This document shows positions 1 through 10,329 of a stretch of DNA of 64,000 bases, in pieces. The notes under the pieces were generated by a model that did no database searches, was not told the origin of the DNA, and saw nothing but the letters and a program-made list of their open reading frames with translations. The stretch is from contig OZ021733.1 of the NCBI GenBank assembly GCA_963978545.1, positions 36,065,424 to 36,129,423 on the forward strand. Reading direction: 5' to 3'. The translations under genes and the position numbers were made by a program. Within the stretch, counting starts at the first letter, position 1, and every line of letters starts with the position of its first letter. The stretch is from Linyphia triangularis (Eukaryota > Arthropoda > Arachnida > Araneae > Linyphiidae).

Positions 1-593
1 TATGTATTTATTGGCAAACAAAATATTCATTTCAATCCAGTAATTATGGAAACAAATATTTATGAACTTTGTTTTTACTGATCACAATACATAAATGATT
101 TTAGAAAGGCTGTTTGTTTTTAGTCCATACTTAAATGTATTAGTTACTTATTTACATTGCGTTGATATTCGGCTCAACATCTAACAGGTATTGCAAGAAT
201 GTTATTTTTGGGGTTTTATTTGCGAGTACTAGTGTTTGATAGGAACTAACCATATAGGATGTGTTATACAAGAAATCAGAAAAAGCTGCATTTCTTAAAA
301 TTGAAACTTCATTCATTTTTTTTTTCTTTCTTTTTTTGCCTGATTGGTTTGGATGAACAATTTTAACTCCTTACCTTTAAAACATTCACTCCCACGAGAA
401 ATTTTTTAATGAGGAATATTTGGATTTAAATTATAATCACCAATAGTGGAAATACTTATTAATTTAATGGGGTATAAGACGCGAATTTTTAAAGGAATTC
501 TGAAATTTCTGGGTGTGTAAAGAATATTGTAGTTGGAAAAACAACTTTTAGAGAAGACATTTTTTTTTATTTTAAAAATATCTATGATCTGAA
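1..593. other. Non-coding AT-rich stretch
   Basis: No gene is supported here. The stretch is AT-rich, with a T-rich run near 315-338. The only open frames are short and lack start context or recognisable motifs. Confidence 0.6.
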
Positions 594-770
594 GCCGACC
601 AGACGGTATAGTGGTTAGCGTGCTAGCTTCTAAACAGCGAGGTTGCGGGTTCGAGTCCCGTGTTGGCATGGATGTTTGTAAATGTATGTTGGTTTGTTAA
701 ATGACAAAATGTTTCGGCGCATTATAGCCCTCGTGTTGCTGACGGCGCCAGATAATCTGAATACAACCAA
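594..770 (+). repeat. tRNA-derived SINE, full-length copy
   Basis: The head looks like a tRNA gene: an A-box-like TAGTGGTTAGCGTGC and a perfect B-box GGTTCGAGTCC, followed by a tRNA-unrelated body with the conserved block CGGCGCATTATAGCCC and the end ACAACCAA. It is about 177 bp long, as are the copies at 1,824-2,004 and 31,462-31,638. It has no poly-A tail. It would be transcribed by RNA polymerase III and mobilised by a partner LINE (known for SINEs). It is not a functional tRNA because the cloverleaf continues into SINE body. Confidence 0.85.
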
Positions 771-885
771 CCCGTGTTAGGCATGGGTGTTTGTAAATGT
801 ATGTTGGCTTGTCTAATGACGAATGTTTCGGCGCATTATAGCCCTCGTGTTGCTGATGGCGCCAGATAATCTGAAAACAACCAAC
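771..885 (+). repeat. 5'-truncated SINE copy in tandem
   Basis: This partial copy of the same SINE starts inside the B-box/T-arm region and directly abuts the full copy at 594-770, giving a head-to-tail dimer. It differs by several substitutions (for example GATGGCGCC for GACGGCGCC), so it is not a very recent local duplication. Confidence 0.8.
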
Positions 886-1434
886 TATAATCTGATTATT
901 TTAATTTCTTTCATATAAAATTGGAAAATTATTTTTTTCAATATATATTCTGATTATCACACACCTTTAGTACATTTTTAGAGCTTAAATCCAAAATTCC
1001 AAATTATAAGGCACATAAATTTTTTTAAGTCATTTTCCGAAAATAATACAAATTATGGAAAGTATTTATGAAAATTTCGTGCATTTATAACAAACTGTTC
1101 TAGAGTTATATCGATTCAAAGTTCGCAAGATGATGAAAATATTACTAAGAAAAACGGACTTAAAAGTTGGCAATTATTGAATAGTAAGAGTTTTAACCCT
1201 TTTCACTCGTATGTCCCCGTATGGGGGACATCACTCGTTTTACCATCGCACTCGTATGTCCCCGTACAGGGGACATCGCATCTGTATTGGGCAAATTGAG
1301 ATAACTTAACCAAAACATTTCTGTTCGAAGTATTTCTAAGTTGATTTGCTTTGGTGGAGGTGCCTGCATTACGTTCCGCCCCTAAATGTTGTTTATATAG
1401 TTTGTTCATATTATTAAATTTCTTATATTTTTAA

Positions 1435-2035
1435 CCTTTTGCACTCCGAACCATTCTGGACGGCTACCAGCAGCTCAGCCCTAGTGTTGCCCTTGCCCAA
1501 GTAAATTTCAACAAACCCAACCATCGACAAACTCTCCTTATAGCTCCTTTCAAGTGCTCAGACCGTTGTGAACCAACACTTCTCACGTTCTCTTTGGACA
1601 CAAAACCCCGCTGAAATGGGTTTTTTTATATATATCTTGGTAATTTTGCCATATTTTGATTTGATTTCTTGTGCCATTTCAAAAGAAAATATCAGGGAAA
1701 CATGTATTTCTCAAAAAGTTGTGCTGGAAAAAGTTAATTCTCCGTAATCACTAATAAACTTTAATGTCCTCTGAGAGGGCACATCCGAGTGATATGCTAG
1801 ATTACGATGTCCTCTGAGAGGGGGCCGATCAAACGGTATAGTGGTTAGCGTGCTAGCTTCTAGACCGCGTGGTTGCGGGTTCGAGTCCCGTGTTAGGCAT
1901 GGGTGTTTGTAAATGTATGTTGGCCTGTCTAATGACGAATGTTTCGGCGCATTATAGCCCTCGTGTTGCTGACGGCGCCAGATAATCTGAAAACAACCAA
2001 CCAACCTCTGAGAGGGGACAGCGGAATGCAAAGGG
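1435..2035. mobile_element. piggyBac-like MITE (inner, nested)
   Basis: Left end CCTTTTGCACTCCG after TTAA (1,431-1,434); right end CGGAATGCAAAGGG before TCAA (2,036-2,039), a degenerate TTAA. It lies wholly inside the 1,197-2,366 element and is itself interrupted by a SINE. The CTCTGAGAGGG palindrome is repeated inside it. Confidence 0.6.
1824..2004 (+). repeat. tRNA-derived SINE with 13-bp target duplication
   Basis: Same SINE family as 594-770, with an intact B-box GGTTCGAGTCC. It is flanked by perfect 13-bp direct repeats CCTCTGAGAGGGG (1,811-1,823 and 2,005-2,017), which fixes both element boundaries and shows insertion by target-primed reverse transcription. Confidence 0.9.
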
Positions 2036-2238
2036 TCAATGCGGTGTAGTGTAATATACTTAAGTATTCTTAGTAGTTTCAATAAATTATTTTGACTCGT
2101 TGAAAAATAAAATATTACGTGGTCACATTCCCATCCTAGGTCAAGGGGTGTATTCAGGGGCTATATATTTAAATTTTTAATTTGAGGATGGTAAACCTTC
2201 TTGTTAAATTGGAACACATTTCCATAAAAAAAAAAAAT

Positions 2239-2319
2239 CATCTTGATTGAACATGAAAAAAAATTCATCTTGATTGAACATGAAAAAAAATTCATCTTGA
2301 TTGAACATGAAAAAAAATT
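2239..2319. repeat. Short tandem repeat, 27-bp unit x3
   Basis: Three near-identical copies of a 27-bp unit containing CATCTTGATTGAACATG plus an A-run start at 2,239, 2,266 and 2,293. They lie inside the outer TTAA-flanked element. Confidence 0.85.
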
Positions 2320-2370
2320 CCGAGTTATTTGCTAACTCTCTAAAGCATGATTACGAGTGAAAAGGGTTAA

Positions 2371-2924
2371 TGCAGGTTGAGTTAACATTTTAATTTCATT
2401 GAATTCAAATATCAATATGTTTTGGAAAATGAATTTTTTTTATAACATTTTGTTACCCAATGGTTGGGGAGGGGGACAACTTAATTAACATTTTCTCAGG
2501 CAAATCTGAATAAAGTTACAAAATTCATAATTAATGAAATAAAAAAAATTGTAAATAAGGACCTCTGCCTCTACAGAGCTTGTCCCTGCACCTAAGGAGT
2601 TGGTACGATTGGACTTACGAGAGAATATAAAGGATATCCTATATATTTACACTGTCCTAAGCTGGAATTCTATATTTTGCCAGATTTTTAACTCATTAAT
2701 GCTCATGAATGCCTTTAATAAATGTTCTGAAACGAAACACAAGATCCGAAAAATGCTCAGGATATTTTATTTTTTCCATTACTTGCCTGGTTTAAAATTG
2801 AAAAATTAGGGAACTAAACTTCGGAAAGAGAATTGTTAAGTGATTGATCACCGAGATCCTAACTAATTTTGGACTCTGACTATAATAGATTCTCAAAAGC
2901 ATATGTAAGTGATCGCATTTATTG
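2371..2924. other. Non-coding stretch before the Gypsy element
   Basis: AT-rich sequence between the TTAA-flanked element and the LTR retrotransposon. One short open frame (2,600-2,809) has no recognisable motif. No gene is called. Confidence 0.5.
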
Positions 2925-2928
2925 GTAT

Positions 2929-3252
2929 TGTTACGAATTTTTGCATATTTGTAAATATTTCGTAGTGTTAATTTTGTAAATAAGAAGATTTATGTACATT
3001 TTGCATAAGGCAGTGCAATAGTTCGTCTTAGTCTGTTTCCCTGCAATGAGCCTCTCAATGCTTGATAACGGGTTTTACAGAGGTAACTCTGGGAAGCGAG
3101 TTTCAAGGGGCAGGGCATTTAACATTATGGTAATGGGAATCTCGCCAAATTGACGAGATAGAGCCAAGTTGGCGACGGTTTTGGCGACTAATTTTTGTCG
3201 CCAAATTTGGCGAGAAATCGCCAAATGTCGCCGACATTTTCGGTATATGTAT
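2929..3252 (+). repeat. Gypsy 5' LTR, upstream part
   Basis: It matches the first part of the 3' LTR (from 17,498) almost base for base, including the TGTTACG start. It contains a cluster of TTGGCGA / TCGCCAA motifs at about 3,141-3,235. The LTR is interrupted after ATGTAT (3,247-3,252) and resumes at about 7,885. Confidence 0.92.
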
Positions 3253-5238
3253 AGGTACAGTACCCAAAAAAAACACAGAACGATGGCTATATCTTCGGTT
3301 CTAATTATAATAGAATCTTACGGTTTGCACCAAAATGTTTTGCTTACGATTTTCTATATATCTGATGCAATTTTTTTTCTTGAGGGACCGTATACTAAGT
3401 AAAAGTAACGCTATCTTCGAAAATTTCAATACGAACCCTTATTTTTTATCATTTCATTCGATTCAGAATACATCATTTACCCTTTATACCAAATTTCAAT
3501 GCATTATGTTGAAAAACACGTCACTTATGAGCGAAAATATTTCGACCATTTTTTGACCGATCTTCAGGGAGAATTTCCATAAAACGAAAGGTATTTTTAA
3601 GGTTCTTCACAGCGGGAGAAATCGAACGGTTAATGTGACGCGTTTCACGAAGATTAAAAAATACAAGTATTAGTCTAAAATTGCATAGAAAGTACTTGGA
3701 TTTATAGTGTCAGGTTTAAGATTAATACAAAAATAGCAAGTAAACGCAAAAGTAACATAATTTATTTACAACATTAAAGATGTGCATTCTTCACACGAAA
3801 TAAATAAAATATCGAAAACTGTAATTCCAGAAATATAACGAATACTACTGATAATTAGAAAATTAATAAATATTAAATGTAGGCATTAGTAAACAGTATT
3901 TAGCAAAGCATGAATATTTTACAGAAACATTTCATTGTAAACACAAGTGTAACTTGATCGTTGAAATTATTTATAAAATGAAAAAGTCACATGATTCATT
4001 AAAATTTTTAAAGGATAACTTATTGAAATTGCTTAAAAAATGATGTTTTAAATAAATGGAATTTAAGAAAGCAAATTTTAAAAAAAAATTGATAGTTTAC
4101 AGAAAAAATAATTAATAATTTAAAAAACTAAAAAACACGCTTTAATAGAAAATCAAACTAAAAAGTAGAAAATAATCAATAGATTAAAAAACTAAGAAAC
4201 ACGCTTTAATAGAAAAGTGAACTAAAAAGTAGAAGATAATTTTAAATAAGTTTGAAATAAGAATAGAGTGATTAACAAGAAATATTTATTTTATCGTACA
4301 AAAGCGTTGGGTGCTTTTTAAGATATTTTCATAATGGCTCTACTTTTACCAATATCTGTCATTAAATATTTACAAAAATTGGCATAAAGCACCCCACGCT
4401 TTTTTACGATAAAATAAATATTTCTTGTTAATCACTCTATTCTTATTTCAAACTTATTTAAAATTATCTTCTACTTTTTAGTTCACTTTCCTATTAAAGC
4501 GTGCTTCTTAGTTTTTAAACTATTGGTTATACGATAATTGAACATTATGCGATTTTCCACACCTCTAGTTTATCTTGAATTAATTTTTGATAGTTTTCAA
4601 AAGTCGTCTACTATACGGTCCCTTAAAGTGAGCGTTTTTTACATTTTCTCTAAAAAATCGAGAACTAATAGTCAAAATGGAAAGAAAAAAATTATGGGGG
4701 GGTTTTAGATCATGGCAAATCTATTGAAAGCAAAAAAAATATATGTTTCTATTCAAAAAATTTTTTTAATTGCTTTATTAATTAATAATTAATTATTAAA
4801 AAAGAAATTGATTGAAAAGCTGATTGCTATTTATGTTTGGCCATTTACAAACTACCTTTTGAAAAAAAAATTACTGAAATATATTAATTATTTAAGTATT
4901 TATGGCCAAAAAACCAACTTTTTTTTTAACATTAATTTATCATTTTCTTTTTATCATTTAAATTACAAACCATTCATTAGAAAATTACGAATTTTTGTAT
5001 TTCGCATTCTTTTTTAATGCTGAATCCAAATATGGAATAATATTATGAGGTTGCTATTGAACTTTTTAAAGTTTGGTTCTGTTTTAATATGTAGATGACC
5101 CCTCATGATAAAAAAAAACTACATACAATTATTAAAAACCTTTCACGATTTACAACGGTACTTTTTGTTTGTTATTTCAACAATTAGAACAAAAGATATA
5201 GCCATCGTTCTGTTTTTTTTGGGGGGGGTACTGTACCT
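3253..5238. mobile_element. Non-autonomous DNA element A nested in the LTR
   Basis: The terminal inverted repeats are about 45 bp: AGGTACAGTACCC at the left and GGGTACTGTACCT at the right, both followed inward by an A/T tract and CAGAACGATGGCTATATC (or its complement). The direct repeat ATGTAT flanks the combined insertion (3,247-3,252 and 7,885-7,890). No credible coding region is present; the short ORFs are AT-rich and motif-free. A further foldback lies inside at 4,186-4,519. I cannot assign the superfamily. Confidence 0.7.
4186..4519. repeat. Foldback element with about 130-bp arms
   Basis: The left arm 4,186-4,318 and right arm 4,388-4,519 are near-perfect reverse complements (for example GTGATTAACAAGAAATATTT against AAATATTTCTTGTTAATCAC), separated by a 69-base loop. 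Part of the left arm is also duplicated just upstream (about 4,121-4,180). It is probably a MITE nested inside element A. Confidence 0.85.
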
Positions 5239-5575
5239 TAGGGCGTATCGAAAAAATCGAAGTTTATCAAATCTCTTAGCGGTAGTGCGTAAAATTTGTG
5301 GACACTCATAAGTAATAAGTGTGTGAAATTTTAAAACTCTGGGTTAATGAGGCGTTGAGGTTCCTCAATGGCCCCAAAGTTCCAAAAATTGGGCTAAAAG
5401 TGTTTAAAATTCAAAAATTCCTAAAAATTCCCATATTTCGTTTAACGATTGGGGGTAGTGGTTAAATGTTAGTATTGTTTAACAACAACAACTATAATTT
5501 TTTTTTAAATTATAGGTTAATATCTTCTGTCGCCTCAGTGAACCGGAAATTCCGAAAATTTGAATAAAAAGGAAT
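5239..5575 (+). repeat. Left terminal inverted repeat of element B
   Basis: This arm aligns with the reverse complement of 7,555-7,878, including the shared blocks TTAGCGGTAGTG, GTGTGAAATTTTAAAACTC, TGGGCTAAAAGTG and ACAACAACAACT, and ends near TTAATATCTTCTG. Confidence 0.85.
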
Positions 5576-5963
5576 ACAATTCAATATTTAATCAGCAGTC
5601 GCAGATTTCGTTGATCGTTTTGAGGTAGCGCTTAGTAAAAATTACTTTTTTCAACAACAAAAAGTATGCAAGAATTATTGGTTAATATCTTCTACCACAC
5701 TGGGTTTGGCGTACTGTCAGAAAAGTAAAGTGGAACACCCCTATTTTCACCTCGAGAAACAAATCGGAGCGACCAATAAATCAAGTGATCATTTTCATTT
5801 GTTTAGTATTTAGTCTAACTCTAGAATATTTTCTTTCAATTAGTTTCGATCTTCATATCAAACATATATGCAGCAATGTAGTCGTTTCTCTTTAAGAATT
5901 TTTTTTACTCGTAGCTTAGAGTCCTAGTCATTTGTTAGTAAAAGATATTGGTAAATATTAATA

Positions 5964-7510
5964 ATGCAAGAATCATCGCATTCAAAGTTTTCAATTCGAC
6001 AAATCTGCAATGCCCTATTTTTGGAACACCGAAGGATTTTTCAAGAATGCATAAGATGTTGCGCTTATGAGAGATGTCGTATTGGTAATGAAACTGATGG
6101 AAATAAAGAACCATGCTTCTCTGTTATTGCAGAAACTGTTGCTTTGAAAATTGAAAGTTTATACGTCGATTCATCCATTCCTTCTGTTTCACATAAGCGT
6201 GTTTGTGATATGATACACGCTTACCAGAAAAAATATCGCTCTATCATGAAAAACATAAAACGTGTGGGAAGAAACAAGACTGCTCTTGAAAATGTTGAGA
6301 ACTTTAAAACAGAAGCAAAGAAACTATTCGACATATCTTCCTGTAAATGCGCTATTTTTAAAGAGTGTATCTGTCCAAAAGAGAGCAAAGTTCCGCCAAA
6401 TGAGCAGGCGTTCCTCAAAGACCAAAGAACGGAAAGAAAAATGTTCATTGGAAATGTTGATGTACCCGAAACAAAACGACTTCAGAAACGTCAAATGCGA
6501 GTACAACAAAATGCTGTGCAAAGTAAAAAAAAAAAAAAAAAGGTGTCTCCTGCATCTGTTTCAAGCTTTACTCTGGAAAATGAAGATATGATGGAGGTGG
6601 AGGCGGAGGTGGATACCAAAGACGCGCCCTACACACCGTTTCTTCAGAAGGATTCAAGGAGTCTTCAGATGCGTGTAAAATTGGGCAACACATTTATTGT
6701 CAGTCAAAGATATGGTGTTTCTAACAGAGCCAGCTGCTATTGCATCGAGTGTTATGAAAGATTTGGGTTTAATATCGGAATCGAGTTCCAGTCTCGTCAC
6801 AGACAAAAACAAAGTATAGAGGGAAAAATCAAGAGTTTAGAAGCAAATAGTATCAAAATTAAATGAAAATCGTTCCAATCTATCTGGCCTTTATTTTGAT
6901 GGCCGGCATGACAAAACTTTAACATCAGAAACACTCGAGGGAAAGCAGTTCCAAAGAACAATTGTAGAAGCGCATTACTGTATTGTATCGGAGCCTGGTT
7001 CTTCGTAAGTGGAGCATGTTACATCTGAAAGTGGATGTAGTCTTCATGTATCGAAATGCATTTACGAATACGTAACAAGTACTTTTTTGGATGATTTTAA
7101 CAAGCTCACAGTTGTCGGGTGTGACGGCACTGGGTGAACACAGGAATGTTTACTGGTGTAATTCGCAGGCTTGAAATGAAACTTAAGAGACCACTCCAAT
7201 GGATTGTCTGCTTACTTCATTTCAATGAGTTGCCATTACAACACTTATTCCAGTCAATAGACGGCAAGTCTTCTGCCCCTTCATCTTACACTGGAAACAT
7301 TGGACGAAAACTTAAAGGATGTGAAAAACTTTCAGTCGTTGCTTTTAATAATAATAAATGCGAGTTGCCACACATTGATTGATTACTCAGTTCAGATCAG
7401 AAATATTTATTCGACATTTACCCTGCCATTAGTTCTGGCATTTGTAGTTTAGATCTAGCTAACCGAGAACCAGGAACGTTGAATTTGGCCCGTTGGCTAA
7501 CGGTAAGTGT
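5964..7510 (+). pseudogene. Broken transposase-like gene of element B, N-terminal two-thirds
   Basis: An intact ATG-started reading frame covers 5,964-6,866 (300 codons). It begins with a Cys-rich domain (ECIRCCAYERC and later CKCAIFKECICP), then has a lysine-rich linker that includes a run of A bases. The homologous frame continues after a frameshift near 6,863 and shows DGRHDKTL, SEPGSS, VVGCDGTG, VICLLHFNELPL-like (CLLHFNELPLQHLF) and LARWLT. It also has a stop near 7,006, a stop plus frameshift near 7,133 and a stop at 7,380-7,382 where a Trp is expected. The motif series D...GCDGT...C-x2-H is of the kind seen in RNase-H-fold DDE transposases (inference). The last codons run into GTAAGT at about 7,502, so an intron may follow in intact copies. 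I recognise this as a repetitive 'uncharacterized protein' family in arthropod genomes; I cannot name it. Confidence 0.7.
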
Positions 7511-7514
7511 GACG

Positions 7515-7546
<32 letters not shown>

Positions 7547-7554
7547 GAAATTTA

Positions 7555-7878
7555 GCCTTTTATTTTCCAAAATTTGGTGTTGCTGAGGTAGCAGAAGATA
7601 TTAACTTATAATTATAAAAAAAATTACAGTTGTTGTTGTCAAAAATAATAACTAGTAAGCACCATTCTTAAACTTACAGCGAAAGCTGGAATTTTTTATG
7701 AATTTTTGAATTTTAATCACTTTTAGCCCAAATTTCGGAACTTTCGAGCTATTGAGGCGACAGAAGATATTAACTCAGAGTTTTAAAATTTCACACACGT
7801 ATTAGTGATGGGTGTCCGCAAATTTTCCACACTACCGCTAAAAGATTTGAAAAATTTCGATTTTTTCGATACGCCCTA
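7555..7878 (-). repeat. Right terminal inverted repeat of element B
   Basis: It is the reverse complement of the left arm and lies just after a run of about 27 T bases. It ends in CGATACGCCCTA, next to CTGTACAT. Confidence 0.85.
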
Positions 7879-7884
7879 CTGTAC

Positions 7885-8336
7885 ATGTATCCCATGTACA
7901 TGTATATAGGACTTTTCGACTACAATCTGGAAAGTTCTCCAAATGTCTATCTCTGGAAGGTTCACGTATATTCACCACTCCTACATAAGCGCGGCCTGAG
8001 TTGGTTAGTAGTTAGTTGTCTCTCTACGTTCATTGTGAGAGCTGTATTCCTGACTTGAGTAGTTCTTGAATTTTGAGTCACTGAGCTAGTTGACTGGAGA
8101 TACTGAGCATTCTAAAGCGAACTGTTTTGCATTGTCTTTTGCGGCCATTTAGCAGTTGTTTGTCAAGTTTTTAACTGCTGTTTTGTGTTCTATTGAGGTG
8201 AAAAAGAGCTGTATTGTGTCTACTAGAACGAGAAGTTCTGCAGCTGTAAGAGAACTGTGAAGAGTTATTTAGGAATAAATTTCTGCAAGTTTTGATCTGC
8301 TTTGGCGTCAAATCTTTCGAACCAGTCTACGCAACA
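7885..8336 (+). repeat. Gypsy 5' LTR, downstream part
   Basis: It resumes the LTR after the nested elements and matches 17,811-18,263 of the 3' LTR, from ATGTATCCC to the end CTACGCAACA. With 2,929-3,252 it makes an LTR of about 776 bp. Confidence 0.92.
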
Positions 8337-8338
8337 AC

Positions 8339-8354
8339 TGGTGTCAGAAGTGGG
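8339..8354 (+). promoter_or_regulatory. Primer-binding site, tRNA-Leu type
   Basis: TGGTGTCAGAAGTGGG lies two bases after the 5' LTR. It is the reverse complement of the 3' end expected for a leucine tRNA acceptor stem plus CCA (CCCACTTCTGACA + CCA), so reverse transcription was probably primed by tRNA-Leu. The tRNA match is from memory of arthropod tRNA-Leu ends. Confidence 0.8.
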
Positions 8355-8359
8355 GTTTG

Positions 8360-10144
8360 ATGCCGATTACCAGAGCAATGGCGGAACAAGATGAAAAATT
8401 TCAACAGCTTTTTGCTTTCTTGAAAGAAATGGAGAAGAAAATGTCCAAAGGGCAGGAAGAAATGAAGAAAAGCCAAGAAGAGATGAAGAAAAGCCAAGAA
8501 GAGATGAAAAAAAGCCAAGAAGAGATGGAGAAGAAAATGTCCAAAGGGCAGGAAGAGATGAAAGCGAGCCAAGAACAAATGAAAGCGGGCCAGGAGGAAA
8601 TGCAAAATAATATTTCTACGATCTCTGCCGGACAGGAGGAATTAAGAATAATCTTTTAGCAACTATAGAAGAAAGCGTGAAACAAATCGAAGACAAATTT
8701 GAAGAGAAATTCGAGAATGTCGAAAAGAAATGCAATAGTTTAGAAGGGAAAGTCGAGAAAGTAGAATTCAAGTTTAATGATTTGGAGAGAAAGATAGAGA
8801 TTCTGGAAAAGAAGAATTTAGAAGAAAATTTGGGTGAGATAGAAGAAAAGATAGACCAAATGTTAGAGAAGAGACTGTCGAGCAGAATTGTTTCGGAAGA
8901 TTTGAAATGTGTACCAGTCACCTCCCGACCTTCAATCAAGCTTTCGACTTACGATGGAAAATCTTCCTGGCAAGTGTATAAAACTCAATTCACAATTGTC
9001 GCCAACGCCAACGGATGGGACTCCGTGACAAAAGCCTGCCAGTTAGCTGCATCTCTGCGAGCTGAAGCTGCAGATATACTACAAACGCTTTCCGAAGAGC
9101 AACGCTTGGACTTCAACGCACTCTCAAGGGCATTAGAACTGCGGTTTGGCGAGAAATTTGTGAAAGACTACAGCAGGCTGCAGTTGAAATCTCGCCAACA
9201 GAAGCCTACCGAAACACTCCAGGAGCTCGCCACAGATGTTGAAAGGCTCTCCCATCTCGCCTTTTCAGACTGCCCCGCTGAAATGAGAGAAATCCTGTCT
9301 TTACAGTACTTCGTCGATGGCATCAGGGATGTTGAGATACAGAAGGCCCTGCGAATGGCAGATGTCAAGGATTTAAAAAGTGCTTTAGTATATGCCATGA
9401 AGTACGAGGCAGCCCAGCAAGCAACTTGTAGAGAATGCCATCCTATCAGGACTGCTACTATACAGGAGCCCGAACACCTAATTGCTGCTCGTCTGGATGA
9501 ATTGCAAAGACAAGTCAGTAACTTGAGATGAAATACTCCGGAAAAGAAGCAGAGCCTGAAGTGCTGGAACTGTGGAGGCGAGGGTCACATAAGGAGAAAC
9601 TGCCGAACCCGCCAAAACATTGGAGCTAAGACCGCTCCCAAAAGGGAGGACGGAAGCCATCTCGCCAGGCGAAGGTTTCCAGTTGTTGAGAAGCCCCATT
9701 TTAGAGCTCTGCAAATTTCTGCAATGAGTGGCGGCAGTAATGGACTCTTCATAATGGGACACGTAAACGGAGTTCCCTGCAATATGATCATTGATACTGG
9801 AGCCAATGTGACCATCATTCGGAAAGATTTGGCTCAACAACTGGATGGAAGACTCATCTGGACGCCGCCCTGCGTTACCCTCCAAACTGTATCCGGCGAT
9901 AAAATCAACATCCATGGAAAAATGAACATCAACATCACGTTCGGGAGTGCTTCTTATCATCACACGGCATATGTGGCGGACATTTTGGACACTTGTATAC
10001 CCCAGACTGGACTTTTTAAGGAAATACAATTTTTCCTTAGACTTTAAAAACAATGAGCTGCATTCAGTTTCTGAAGACATAGCGTTATTTGGAATCAAAG
10101 ATAGTGAAGTTAAATCCGTACATCAAATAATAGCTCAAAATTAG
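8360..10144 (+). pseudogene. gag: Gypsy gag-protease, broken
   Basis: The first ATG at 8,360 follows the primer site. Residues 25-95 are a heptad-like coiled coil with repeats of KKSQEEM. A 1-base frameshift near 8,645 moves the frame into 8,677-9,531, which carries the capsid-like retrotransposon gag domain (KLSTYDGKSSWQVYKTQF ... LEL RFGEKF). A TGA at 9,529-9,531 is followed in the same frame by a CCHC zinc knuckle (CWNCGGEGHIRRNC) and an aspartic protease with the active-site IDTGAN at about 9,790-9,810. A further frameshift near 10,005 leads into a frame ending at 10,144, exactly where foreign DNA starts. Gag would form the particle and the protease would mature it; neither can be made intact here. 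Confidence 0.9.
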
Positions 10145-10262
10145 GGATGGAACGGATGTGAGTTTTGCCGGATACCGGATTTCGGATATCCGGGGTACCA
10201 TGTCTACCGGATACGGATATCCGAAACGGATTTCACCGGATATTCGGTCTATATACTAAAAA
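10143..10262. mobile_element. Probable transposon terminus rich in CCGGATATCC
   Basis: The sequence starts TAGGGATGGAACGG and contains several CCGGATA / GGATATCC palindromic blocks (CCGGATACCGG, CGGATATCCGG). Such GGATATCCGG-rich ends following TAGGGATG are typical of hAT-type termini (inference). It marks the left edge of the foreign DNA in the Gypsy pol; no matching right end was found. Confidence 0.45.
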
Positions 10263-10329
10263 CGATAGTTATACGATATGCTACAAGAAAAAAATGGTCA
10301 TGATATGGAGTATCAAGTAAATTATAATT

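Larger units (their letters stand above)
1197..2366. mobile_element. piggyBac-like MITE (outer), TTAA-flanked
   Basis: The termini are inverted repeats: CCCTTTTCACTCGTA at the left and TACGAGTGAAAAGGG (with one extra base) at the right, each next to TTAA (1,193-1,196 and 2,367-2,370). A TTAA duplication with CCC...GGG ends is the hallmark of piggyBac-type elements. No transposase ORF is present. Internal short palindromes of the form TGTCCCCGTA.GGGGACA occur near 1,210-1,272. A second TTAA element and a SINE are nested within it. Confidence 0.7.
5239..7878 (+). mobile_element. DNA element B with ~330-bp TIRs and a transposase-like ORF
   Basis: The left end TAGGGCGTATCGAAAAAA and right end TTTTTTCGATACGCCCTA start inverted repeats that can be followed for about 330 bp inward (5,239-5,575 against 7,555-7,878). 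The flanks CTGTACCT and CTGTACAT match at 7 of 8 positions, suggesting a duplication of up to 8 bp. The interior carries one broken plus-strand gene. The element sits at the right end of element A, itself inside the Gypsy LTR, so the insertion order is Gypsy, then A, then B. A second right-type terminus occurs at 15,274-15,288. Confidence 0.8.

Noticed and set aside
594..666. Functional tRNA gene
   Set aside because: The A and B boxes are good, but the same sequence recurs with a fixed non-tRNA body and target duplications, so it is a SINE head.
406..669. Open frames over the SINE copies (406-669, 1,711-2,082 minus)
   Set aside because: They are read-through of the SINE tRNA-like region in antisense; the same peptide pieces appear at every SINE copy.
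7502..7560. Functional splice donor at the end of the element B gene
   Set aside because: GTAAGT is present, but the terminal repeat follows almost at once and no downstream exon exists in this copy.
8327..8605. Minus-strand open frame with repeated FHLFLAF peptides
   Set aside because: It is the antisense shadow of the gag coiled-coil repeats.
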